NCBI GenBank assembly: GCA_001970855.1 | Contig: LSSN01005774.1 | Location: 1-10,871 of the forward strand | Reading direction: 5' to 3' | DNA length: 10,871 nt | From: Smittium culicis | Lineage: Eukaryota > Kickxellomycota > Harpellomycetes > Harpellales > Legeriomycetaceae | Shown here: positions 1 to 8,988 of the stretch, piece by piece | Numbering within the stretch: the stretch's first letter is position 1 | How the letters are laid out: each line of letters opens with the position of its first letter | Made by a program: the position numbers and the translations under genes | Notes under the pieces: generated by a model | The model's database searches: none | Seen by the model: the letters and a program-made list of their open reading frames with translations, nothing else | Told to the model about the DNA's origin: nothing

Positions 1-16
1 AAAAAAAAACGAAATT

Positions 17-60
17 ATGTTTTATTATATTATATTATTTGATAAAAATGGCTAAAATTT
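17..60 (-). terminator. Probable 3'-end/polyadenylation region of CBR1
   Basis: Within about 30-70 bases past the stop codon, the minus strand carries alternating TATAAT-like AT blocks and an AATAAA (complement of 21-26). These resemble yeast efficiency and positioning elements for cleavage and polyadenylation. An A-run on the plus strand at 1-9 (T-run in the transcript) follows. AT-rich DNA produces such matches readily, so the exact site is not fixed. Confidence 0.4.
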
Positions 61-86
61 AAAGATAAAAAAAAGGCGGATTTATA

Positions 87-1001
87 TTAAAATTTGAAGA
101 TTTGATCGGTTGGTTTACTGACGATATTAGGGGTATCGAAGCCGAGGGCAACGAGGTGGGCTTCCATGGCTTTGATCATAGGAGGAGGACCGCAAAGTAG
201 GGCCTGCTTTGAAGGCGTAGCAGTGCCAATGCACGACTCGATAATGTCTTTGGTGATGAACCCTTCGTGGCCAACAAAGTTGCCGGATGTTGGGACTGTC
301 TGCAAGACATAAACGACGTTGATCCTGTCGTTAGTTGACAATGCGTCGAGCTCGTCTTTGAGTAGGATATCTTCGTAAGTGACGTTGGCATAGACAAGCG
401 TGAATTTTGTTGTATCGTTTTCGGGACTTTCGGCAATGTGCTGCAGGACCTGGTACATGGGGGTGATTCCCGACCCACCAGCGAGCATGATGATATGACT
501 CTTATTGCTGGGAGTGTAGCTGAAATTGCCTTTAGGCCCGCGAACGGGCAAGTAATCGCCAACCTGCATGTTTCCCAAGTAGCTGCTTGCAATTCCGGAC
601 GGGTACACCTTAACCAATAGCTCAAATTTTCCTTGCTCGTCAAGCCGAGATATGGGTGTGTAGCTACGTACGGCGGGCTTGTTGTCGGTGCCGCTAATTA
701 CGCGGACGCTGATACATTGACCAATGGCAAGTCCAAGGACTTGATCTTGATTTTCGGTTTCGAAAACAAGGCGGACAGTGTTGCTATTCACTTGGCTCTT
801 CGAGGCTAGTTTGAACTCCTTGAAAATCTGCTTGTCGAGAGCAATTAGGCTCGTCTGCTCGTCCTGCTTCGCACTAGAATCTTCATCGTCGGAATTCAAA
901 AAGTAATTCGCAAAAATGAACGTCGATACTGCAAGGACCAGCAGTGCCGTAAAGCCGTTTTTCTCAAGAAGCTCAGAGAAACTAGTTTGGAAAAAACTCA
1001 T
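87..1001 (-). CDS. CBR1: NADH-cytochrome b5 reductase, Cbr1-type, membrane-anchored (304 aa)
   Basis: This FAD enzyme passes electrons from NADH to cytochrome b5, feeding sterol and fatty-acid desaturation and related reductions at the ER or outer mitochondrial membrane. Residues about 17-35 form one hydrophobic anchor, followed by an acidic linker (about 37-50, SDDEDSS). The FAD domain follows with RSYTP (112-116), KVYPSG (131-136) and GPKGNF (155-160). The NADH domain has GGSGITPM (185-192), DILLKDEL from D211, and CGPPPM (270-275). It ends DQIFKF, the family's usual aromatic C-terminus. Length is near the 284-312 aa of yeast relatives. The start is the first ATG (complement of 999-1001), with A at -3 and an AATCAACAAT leader; the frame stays open upstream to a TTG at 1070, but with no ATG. 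There is no intron. CTG codons encode residues 20, 21 and 196, where leucine fits. RSYTP and GPKGNF argue against Mcr1; a Pga3/Aim33-like paralogue is the main alternative. Confidence 0.93.
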   Translation of the reverse strand: MSFFQTSFSELLEKNGFTALLVLAVSTFIFANYFLNSDDEDSSAKQDEQTSLIALDKQIFKEFKLASKSQVNSNTVRLVFETENQDQVLGLAIGQCISVRVISGTDNKPAVRSYTPISRLDEQGKFELLVKVYPSGIASSYLGNMQVGDYLPVRGPKGNFSYTPSNKSHIIMLAGGSGITPMYQVLQHIAESPENDTTKFTLVYANVTYEDILLKDELDALSTNDRINVVYVLQTVPTSGNFVGHEGFITKDIIESCIGTATPSKQALLCGPPPMIKAMEAHLVALGFDTPNIVSKPTDQIFKF

Positions 1002-1113
1002 ATTGTTGATTGTGTGTGATTTAAAAAAGAAGGTGAAGGTTGTCGCTTGGCACTCTTTTTCAAAACACAAACTTTGCTAAAGAGCTGAAACTAATTAAAG
1101 AAAAAGATAATTA

Positions 1114-1120
1114 TTATATA
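1114..1120 (-). promoter_or_regulatory. TATA box candidate for CBR1
   Basis: The complement reads TATATAA, a match to TATAWAW, about 113 bases upstream of the CBR1 ATG. That is a normal yeast TATA-to-ATG distance. The leader between them ends in an A/C-rich stretch (ATCACACACAATCAACAAT) just before the ATG, typical of yeast 5' UTRs. No transcription start can be seen directly. Confidence 0.45.
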
Positions 1121-1182
1121 TGTTTTGGTGAAAACAATATTAGTGATAAAATTATCAATAATTATACTGATTAACGGATCGC

Positions 1183-1192
1183 TTTTTTTTTT
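1183..1192 (-). promoter_or_regulatory. Poly(dA:dT) tract in the CBR1 promoter
   Basis: Ten consecutive T on the plus strand (A10 on the gene's strand) lie about 180 bases upstream of the start codon. Such tracts disfavour nucleosomes and mark open yeast promoters. In this AT-rich window homopolymers are common, so the role is inferred from position only. Confidence 0.35.
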
Positions 1193-1199
1193 ATAGTGA

Positions 1200-1225
1200 C
1201 GCAATAAATTAGCAATTAAATTGCG
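1200..1225. repeat. Nested inverted repeat in the CBR1 upstream region
   Basis: CGCAAT (1200-1205) and GCAAT (1212-1216) are each able to pair with ATTGCG/ATTGC (1220-1225). The inner pair gives a compact 13-bp palindrome with a 3-base spacer. The left arm overlaps TGACGCAAT (1197-1205), which resembles an ATF/C-EBP-type bZIP composite site. It could be a dimeric activator site about 200 bases from the gene's ATG. No factor can be assigned. Confidence 0.35.
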
Positions 1226-1320
1226 CCCAAAAAAAATCCCTCATTAAAATAGAATCTAAACTCGCTTACAAAACTCACTTTTTTCTAATCTACAAATTAT
1301 CAGCTGATTCATACCCACAC

Positions 1321-1333
1321 TCGCCCACACACA
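1321..1333 (+). promoter_or_regulatory. Rap1-like motif
   Basis: TCGCCCACACACA matches the S. cerevisiae Rap1 consensus ACACCCRYACAYM at 11 of 13 positions, differing in the first and third bases. It sits 320 bases upstream of CBR1 and 12 bases before the CCCACT array, whose units also resemble half of this motif. Binding preference in this species is unknown, and the C-rich context raises the chance of a random match. Confidence 0.25.
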
Positions 1334-1344
1334 TTACATATATA

Positions 1345-1410
1345 CCCACTCCCACTCCCACTCCCACTCCCACTCCCACTCCCACTCCCACTCCCACTCC
1401 CACTCCCACT
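1345..1410. repeat. Perfect hexanucleotide array (CCCACT)11
   Basis: Eleven uninterrupted copies of CCCACT, 66 bp, lie 344 bases upstream of the CBR1 start codon. The other strand reads (AGTGGG)n, which is the strand of the gene and has a GGG run every six bases, so it meets the simple pattern for G-quadruplex formation. Perfect copies imply recent slippage or active maintenance, and length variation between strains is expected. The following bases (CTCAATATAT) end the array sharply. Confidence 0.97.
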
Positions 1411-1510
1411 CTCAATATATGTATACTTTCAATCTATGATATCCCTTAACTGCATCGCATAACTGTACTTGTAATTTAAAAACTCTAACACATGTACCTC
1501 AAGTGAGCTT

Positions 1511-1532
1511 CCCCTCTCCCCATTCCCCACGC
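1511..1532 (+). promoter_or_regulatory. C-rich cluster with an STRE-like CCCCT
   Basis: Three CCCC runs fall within about 20 bases, the first being CCCCT (1511-1515), the core of the yeast stress-response element read by Msn2/Msn4-type zinc fingers. The others (CCCCAT, CCCCAC) resemble Mig1 cores but lack a clear AT flank. At 510 bases from CBR1 the cluster is at the far end of a usual yeast promoter. Confidence 0.2.
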
Positions 1533-1639
1533 CTCAGCACGCTCGATCCCAATTCGCATTTAGTATTGGAATAAATAGTGTCGCCAGCACTAAAAAGCTG
1601 CACATCCAAGACTATTTCCTGCTTATTAGTTAGCATAAT

Positions 1640-1679
1640 TACGGAAATGTGTGTGATTTCCTTCATACACATTTTTGTG
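1640..1679 (+). repeat. Long hairpin-forming inverted repeat
   Basis: AAATGTGTGTGA (1645-1656) pairs with TCATACACATTT (1663-1674) across a 6-base loop: 12 bp with one G-T. In a plus-strand RNA the helix extends outward through 1640-1644 and 1675-1679 using G-U pairs, giving 17 continuous pairs. A minus-strand RNA would have mismatches at those places. It lies 10 bases before a TATAAAAG. It may be an RNA hairpin or a palindromic protein-binding site. Confidence 0.6.
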
Positions 1680-1689
1680 CGAAATCTCC

Positions 1690-1697
1690 TATAAAAG
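1690..1697 (+). promoter_or_regulatory. Possible plus-strand TATA box (TATAAAAG)
   Basis: TATAAAAG is a full match to TATAWAAR and is followed by an A/C-rich stretch (AATTCACAACAGAAAAAG, 1714-1731) resembling a yeast leader. The next open frame of any note is only 26 codons (1842-1922). It could drive a non-coding transcript or be the relic of a lost gene's promoter. TATA matches are expected by chance at this base composition. Confidence 0.2.
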
Positions 1698-3488
1698 ACA
1701 AAATTAGCTCATCAATTCACAACAGAAAAAGCAAATCATTTTTTCATCTTTTATACACGTCTAAAAATTTAATCTGCCCAATAGCTTTATCTAACTAGCT
1801 TATCTAGAATATTATTGGTTTTACTGGCATCAAGAATTTAGATGCTATTTATCTTCGGAAACTCCACACCAATACTCTACACCATTATTGACCAATTATT
1901 TGTAACAATTCAAAGTACATGATTAGTACCTTATCAAACGAAAATCAAATCTGCCTTCAACAAAAAATATCTTCTACTTTTGGCTCAATTGATATCTTGA
2001 AGTAAAATAATTATAGGGTTTCGTCCAACATTTTAAATACGCTGACTCGCAATACAAGAATACAGTATTTTGCCAGAGTTAAACCGAAATTTTTTAGCTA
2101 CAAAACCACAAAATCCATATCTTTAATTACTGAAAGCTGTTTTTTTATTAGTAGACCATAACAGCTATAAAAACATCGCTCTGATACCCGCTTCTTATTT
2201 TAAATATGCAGAAGAACTAAACTTAAGGGGCCATTTAGCTTCAAGCTTTTACAAATATGCTATAAAATAAAATGCTTTTTAAGCCTATAGGAAATCTATG
2301 TGTCAGCATCTGCTATGGAAACTGATATAAGCTATAAATCTCTTGATAGCATCATATAAAAAAAAATATCTTTAGCCATCATTTTAAATATCTCCGCTCA
2401 TATGCACTTATTTTTAGTTGTTGGTGTCGAATTAGCTATTAGAATACTTATATAACTCGCGCCTTTTGTCCCTGTATTTATTTTTTTGTTGAAAATAAGC
2501 TCAACAAAAATTTTCAAAATTTTAGTAACTAAGCTCTAATTTAATCAAATTCTTTTATTTCTAATTCTTTCTGCAATCCTAATTTTTGGCTATATCCACC
2601 TATACATAGTGTAATAAATACTAACTTTGTCTATTTGATTGTGTTTTTGCTTTTTTCCAATGACACGCTTGACTGTAAACACAATAAGTTTAGTTATTAT
2701 TTTTTTAGACTTTTTCCAATTATTCTAAGATTCTTTCCTTTTAATAATATCAATTGAAAATAAAGTTCACTTATATCTGATTTTTGTGAAATAACTGGAT
2801 ATTTTGAGTAAAATTAAGTATATCTAATTATACTTTAAACCATCTCGTGCAAAAAACTGTATTACTATAAACTTACATTTTTAAACTATCCATATACTTT
2901 CCGTATACTTTATCCAACTTCAAATTGTTAACTATGTCATAATGCATATATATCCGATAAATAAAATTTTCGAATTTTTAAAATCACACCTACCATTTAA
3001 GACATACGCCAAATATAACTCATAGCAACTTTTAAAACTTTTATTTAAATCAAACTACTAAAAATATAAACCGCCAATATCTTACCATGCTTTTTACCAA
3101 CAGATATAAAAACTTGGCTTCATTTTTTTACCTTCTATATCATTACACTTCAAAAATTATTGTTTAAACCAGAAATGATTCGATATAGATCTTCCTTATA
3201 CTATAATGAACCTAATTTTTTATAATTTGGTTCCCTTTATTATATACCTAGAGACGAAAATAGCTTTGAAATTGCTGAAAAATTCAAATTATTTTTTTTA
3301 AAAAAAAATGTTGGATATTCTGTCTTGATTTTCACGTGTAATCCATAATAATTTTATATCACTCACTCTCTTTACCAAAACCAATATTTGATCCCTAAAA
3401 AAAATTTATTAATCCTTTCTTCAAATTCATATAGAAATTAATTGAGTGGTCATTTCATAATTTTTTTCTTGTAAAATTTAATTTCCTA

Positions 3489-3507
3489 ATTCCTCCTTAT
3501 GAGGAAT
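3489..3507. repeat. Short perfect inverted repeat
   Basis: ATTCCTC (3489-3495) and GAGGAAT (3501-3507) are perfect 7-bp arms around the 5-base loop CTTAT. It has more G and C than its surroundings. Nothing nearby suggests a role, and no T-run follows directly on either strand. Confidence 0.6.
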
Positions 3508-6500
3508 ATTTTGAAAAAATTGATTTCTGCCCTATAACTTATTAATATAAAAGACTTTAAGGGTTCAGCAATTTTGTTCTATAATATCGGGAATAACTTT
3601 ATCTAGTAGTAATATAATATATACATATTCTTTCATTATCAGACACATATTTATGCGTACGACCTTTACGTGCCACAATTATTCAAATTATTTAAAATAC
3701 GAATCTTCAAATGTAAAAAGCTGCATTCAAATAATTCATAACATTTATGGCGCTTATACATCTGGTTATTGTTTTGGAAAGAGGAGATTTGGAATTTACA
3801 CGTCTATAAAAAACTTTCGAATTCTATAATTTTTTTTAATTATGGATGTACTACATAAAAATATTCTTAACCAGTTTTTTATTTTAAATTACTCTTTTTT
3901 TGGGCTAAAAATCTAAATATAATTTACTATTATGAAAATAAATTAAAAATTATGACTTATATTTTTTTTCTATTCAGATATATTGCTGTTCAATAAAAAG
4001 CTTGTCTAGAGGTTAATATAGGGTCTGTTATTCTCCAAAAAGAGCTAAATATTTAATATTACTCAACGAGAGTTACCATTTCCAAATCAAAAATTTAAAT
4101 TATTTTGTTATTCTTGACTTTATTTTCTCTTAGTTATCTAAAAATTTGTGGCATATTCTTCTAATCACATTCTATGCCAACACCGAGTATCTTTATTTAT
4201 AGCTTTTCAAATTAAAAGTACGAAAAATATTGCATTTTTAGAAACAGAGTTATGGAACCTTATAAATGGGATTAGTATAAACCCTTTACTTATTTTATAT
4301 AAATTATCCGATTTCCTATAAAGTGAAATTGTTTGAAAATTAATTTACATACATCTTTCCAGAATTCGTATGCTCTAGTGTAACTATAAAAATAATCAAT
4401 AACTACTTTTGATCAATTTTTTATAAATCATGACTGACATTTTGGGATATACAATAGTAAATATTTTCTCAAATTACATTTTATTACGGATTAATAGCTA
4501 ATTCAAGCCTTTCACTTTGATTCTAATCAAATACCAGGAAGATTCTCCCAGAAATCACCACTCATTATTTTATTTTAATTTGATATGCCATTTGTTTATA
4601 ATTTCATTATCAAAGATTATTTCTAATAGATTATAATAGATTCTTTAGCATTAATTTTTAACTGCCTTATCAGATTTTTTTTTTGAATTTTATAATTTCT
4701 CAAATTCTGTTTTATTTAAAAACCGCTTACATTTAATAATTTATCACACATTTCAGTATTTTAAAAATACACGAATTCTCGTATTAGTTTTCAAAATTGA
4801 TTTGATTTAATTTAATTTATTTGCTGCATCATAATTCACAAATTCAAAAATTTTTCATTTTTTCAGGTAATAATTTAATACTCACACAATATATATCTAT
4901 TTTTTTATTTTTATCGAATAATTTATAATTAATAATATTTTATTATTTTAATTCAATGTTATATGTTATATGATGCTTATTATTATGAATTAGTAATTTT
5001 ATAAAATATTTAAAAGTAAAAGATATATCTTAAATATATTAAAACCTGAGTAAAAGTAATAGAATATAAAAATATATTTAATAATAAAAAAAAAACATAG
5101 CAACTCGAAAGCGGTATTAATACGAGATAAATCAAACCTTACAAAAAATATATTTTTAATATTTATATTTGCTTATTATTTTATTTTTACTCTCAAATAT
5201 AAATTAATTGATAAAAGTAATCATTTAAAAAAAATATAATTATTTAAATATAAAAAATTTCTATAATAACAATTAAAGCTAATAATATTCTGTATAAAAA
5301 ATATGAAAATATTTAAAACCTATAAACTCGAAGATTAGATAAATGAATTTGATTTTATAATAATAAATAGATCAATATTTTATGAGTAAATCACATTCAG
5401 TATGAAAATTTTTAGATTTTATAAATAAATGTTAAATCATCTGTATAGACTTATCATATTTAGCGAACCAAATAAAAATAGAATTTTTTCAAACAAATTC
5501 CAATTTAGCTATAATACAGATAAATAATGCAACTAAATTTAACTATTCTTGTAATCAGTAGGATTTATCTGTTGGTAGTAATCATAGCTATTATATTTTA
5601 TAAATTTAACTTTGGTTTGATAGTTTAGCATTCCTTTTTTTACAGTAAATTTTATATCTGAAAGAATTTTCTATTTATATATTTTTTGAAGGTTTATTGG
5701 TTATTTTTATATTTTTTTTTATAAAAATTTAGCTAAGAGATCTAAAATTTTATATAAAACACTTATTCTTAGAAGCTCCTGTCAAAAAAGTCTGGTGTAG
5801 TCAGAGTAAAAAATAATATTAAATGATCTATATAACTTTTCAAAAAAGTATATAATCAACTTTAATTAAAAATAAATTGAAAGTATTAAACAATTGGATG
5901 AGTCTAAATACATAAATTGAATATTTTTAGGGCGAAAAAAGTATCCTATTCAAGATCCAAACTTTAATACTGGTAATATTATTTTATTAAATCTTATAAT
6001 AAATTTTTCTTAAAATTGAATTTTAAAAATATTATTTATATTTATCAATGATTTTAATATCAACCAAAATATATGAAAATATGTTATTTATTTCATATTT
6101 CTAATACTCTAAATTTATATGTGCTGTAGTTCATGTTTCAAAAGTATTTTGAAGTAGTAAAACAAGTTATTTTTAAAAAGAAACTCCCTTATAAGAAAAA
6201 ATTAATTCATATTTGTCTAGATTAAAGTTTAGAATATTTTATTAAGTAAAAATAATGAATTTTATCAAGAAATTATAATTTTTTTTTCTATATACTGATA
6301 ATTGTTATAAAAATTTTCTATATTGAACACGTTTTCAATTATGTTGTTTAATTATATATAAAATATATATATTTATTGAAAATCATAATATTCAATAGTA
6401 ATATTTAAAAAAAATAGGGGATTTATATAATATATTTGATATATGAATCAAAAAATAACATGTATTATAAATAAAAAATTAAATTAAATCCTTAAAATAT

Positions 6501-6612
6501 GATAAATACATTAATGAAAGAAAACATAACTGCCAATGAAGTACATTATTTCAAATATTATTATTAACGCGCTTAAACTGAAAATAATTTTTCTTTATAA
6601 CTAATTACAAAA

Positions 6613-6632
6613 ATTCTCATACACATGAGAAT
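6613..6632. repeat. Perfect 8-bp inverted repeat with 4-base loop
   Basis: ATTCTCAT (6613-6620) and ATGAGAAT (6625-6632) flank ACAC. The hairpin is perfect and followed by an alternating AT run (6631-6641). It stands about 140 bases left of the GC-richer island and may belong to that unit or be unrelated. Confidence 0.65.
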
Positions 6633-6769
6633 ATATATATATGATTGAATCACAATTAAAATATATATATTAATACAAAAATAAATTAAACCAATTATTT
6701 TTTCGTATGAAATTTGAGAGAGTCAATGATTGAAAGTTTAGTTGGTATTTATTTCTATAGTAAATAATG

Positions 6770-7050
6770 TATCCTCTCTGTGCAAAAGTCCAGTATTTGA
6801 CAGCATATTTTAGAATATCCAGGCTGATGGTTCCCATTTTTGGGTAGGAGCCTATTTTTTATTAATACTTTTAGATGTAGGCTCTGAATAAGAGTTAAAT
6901 TGTCTCAAAGAATTCGATTTTGTTGGAACGAACTTAATCACATGACTACTTGTAATCACAGTCATCCAATCTACTTAAAGCAATACCTGTGCGGATCTTT
7001 ATATTGGTTGATTGATCTCATTCCGATTTAAGCACACATCCGGTAGACTG
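6770..7050. other. GC-richer island inside the AT-rich core, hairpin-bearing
   Basis: Four consecutive 60-base lines (6781-7020) are 30-37% GC, against roughly 8-22% in the flanks sampled. No frame codes for a recognisable protein. Between 6821 and 6884 lie nested and competing hairpins: CCCA/TGGG (6833-6836, 6841-6844), AGGCT/AGCCT (6821-6825, 6849-6853) and GAGCCTA/TAGGCTC (6848-6854, 6878-6884); the last two share bases and cannot form together. The island may be a non-coding RNA, a remnant of inserted DNA, or a protein-binding block. I do not recognise it. Confidence 0.55.
6848..6884. repeat. Inverted repeat GAGCCTA...TAGGCTC
   Basis: Perfect 7-bp arms (6848-6854 and 6878-6884) enclose a 23-base spacer containing a T-run. 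The left arm overlaps the right arm of the AGGCT/AGCCT hairpin (6821-6853), so an RNA crossing this point would have to choose between two folds. Confidence 0.6.
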
Positions 7051-8960
7051 AAAGAGGAATTTATTTGTATTAGAATATTATTATTTATATGATTTTCACC
7101 AAATTTACTATTTTTTTAGTTTAATTTACCGCATATTTTCTTTTATTGTTATCTTACCAATAAAATTCCAAGATTAAAAAATAATTATTATTATGATTCC
7201 ACGTCAAGTTATTTTACCGTTTTATATGAGAATATAAGAGTTAAAAGAGAATTCAATTGTTTTTTTATTCGTCATTCAAAGCAGAAATCATTATTCTATA
7301 CATATAATAATAAATTATGATTTTGATTTTTTTTTTGAATAATAGATTTTAATTTTTTTCTAGTCACAGATTATTGGACATAGGTTATATATTATTATAT
7401 AATCTAGAAAAAAAAGCTGTCTGATTTTGATAAATAATTCAATTAAATTTCCTAAGTGCATATTTATCGAAATCCATAATAATTACATAATTTAACTGAT
7501 TATAATTACTGTGAGATTTCCAAATTTATATTATCATACAGATACCTCAATAGTTCTTGATAACTAATAATTATTTAAAGTATACATTTTTCAATAAGTA
7601 AATTATAATCAATTAATATAATAATGGGATTTTCTAATTGAAATATAATTAAAATTAATAGTTACTTATATCCACATTTCAGGTTTTATTATAATATTAT
7701 TTTTAAATTAACTATTTATTAAACAAAATTGATCTTTTTATTTTATAATATATCCATTTTTTCTTGAATATTTAAATATATTTAAATTAACTTAAAAGCT
7801 GTTTATATAAAATATTAAAATAATTCCAGAGTTTATAAAAAAAGTATAATTATAAGTTGAAATTTTAATAAATTTAAATAAGTGTAATTATAAGATTTTT
7901 ATTTTTTCGGCATTAAAAAAAGCATTTATACTTTCTTTTTCGAATAATTTATAGTTGTAGCTATATTTATTGTCAATGTAATAGTTTTTTAACTTGGATA
8001 GAAATAAATATATTCATTTATATTGAATTAAAAACAATATTGATTATGAAATTTAGTTAGATTTGGATCTTTTACTTAATTTTCTTTTTTATATTTTAAT
8101 CATTAATATTAATAAAATTTTAAAAAAGCTTATATATAAATAATATCTATTATGATATTATTTTTTTTAGTTATGATAACATTTTAATTATGCATCATCA
8201 TTATAAATATAAAATGATTTTTTAATTCAATTATTATTTTTATTTATACGAGGCCTTGATTAGTGTATAAGTGATTTCAGTATTATATCATTTTTTCTTT
8301 TAAAATACCATAAATATTTTGGATATAATAGCTAAATTTTGTATCTATAGATAAAATAATCGAATAATTCATATTTTTATAAAGATCAAGTGTTTATTAA
8401 ATTTTTTACAATAATTTTTCAAAGAATATTAAGCAATTTAACGATAAAAAATGTAAATTTCAAGACTATTGATGTTTCATTTATTTAATTCGAGTTTATT
8501 ATACATTCTTTTGAAAAAATGAGGTAGCAATAATTTTCGGTTATAAAATCATCTAAAATAATAATTTTTTAATAGTATTTAATCAATTAAATTTACACAA
8601 CTAGCCATTTTATATAAATCAAATGATTTTTTCAGTAGATTATATCTATTATGCGTTAATTAGATGAATTTAAATATTCGCTATTTATTTTTATGAAAAG
8701 ATTCTACTATCTATCCATAATATTAATATCTTATTCCTATGCTTTCTGTGTATGAAACGGGATAATTATTATAGTATTTTTTTGTGTCACTATAAAATAT
8801 AAATGAAGTCTATTTAATATTATTTTTTATAATAAAATACTATTTTCTTGATTTAAATTAATAATATTAATGGTTGATCAAACTTCGTTAAAAAACATAA
8901 AGATTCAAAATAACAGTCTCGTTTCTTTAATCTTTTCTTAAAATATTCCATATTTATAAA

Positions 8961-8988
8961 AATAAATAATAAATAATAAATAATAAAT
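8961..8988. repeat. Heptamer microsatellite (AATAAAT)4
   Basis: Four perfect tandem copies of AATAAAT followed by AA. In DNA this AT-rich short arrays arise easily. No function is suggested. Confidence 0.9.

Larger units (their letters stand above)
1421..4550. other. Gene-free AT-rich stretch with C-over-G skew
   Basis: No frame here carries a recognisable protein and none reaches about 60 codons. Hand counts of sampled 60-base lines give roughly 17-37% GC and, overall, about two C for each G on the plus strand (for example 13 C to 4 G at 1741-1800 and 10 C to 3 G at 3121-3180). A few lines are balanced or reversed. There are scattered T-runs, a lone TACTAAC (about 2619) with no matching donor or acceptor, and short hairpins. 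No tRNA boxes, transposon ends or terminal repeats were found. Confidence 0.8.

Noticed and set aside
438..620. 60-codon plus-strand frame antisense to the reductase
   Set aside because: It is antisense to conserved coding sequence and shows no motif or promoter of its own.
176..643. 155-codon open frame on the minus strand overlapping the reductase in another frame
   Set aside because: It has no ATG-to-domain logic, low-complexity composition, and lies wholly inside the well-supported reductase gene; it is an overlap by-product.
1845..1870. TTTCCGAA on the minus strand (complement of 1853-1860) as a CDEIII core
   Set aside because: No CDEI at a suitable distance and the neighbouring DNA is not AT-rich enough for CDEII.
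2619..2625. TACTAAC intron branch-point sequence
   Set aside because: No GTATGT-type donor upstream and no nearby acceptor AG in a coding context.
5705..5715. ARS consensus matches (TTTTATATTTT here; also 6034-6044 and 8087-8097)
   Set aside because: In DNA above 80% AT an 11-base T-rich consensus occurs many times by chance, and the consensus applies to Saccharomyces relatives only.
6821..6920. Possible decayed tRNA or SINE: A-box-like AGGCTGATGG and a TTCGA core about 90 bases downstream
   Set aside because: Both boxes miss required bases, no cloverleaf or acceptor stem can be drawn, and no T-run terminator is placed properly.
6922..6935. TGTTGGAACG resembling the first bases of a Ty1-type LTR
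   Set aside because: The match stops after about eight bases, and no second LTR, TCCAACA end, target duplication or primer-binding site was found.
6937..7030. Point-centromere arrangement: ATCACATG (6937-6944, perfect CDEI) followed about 80 bases later by ATTCCGATTTAA (CDEIII-like)
   Set aside because: The interval is only about 62-65% AT, whereas CDEII is usually above 85% AT, and the CDEIII-like site lacks the TTTCCGAAA core and the upstream TGT block. CDEI alone is a common bHLH site.
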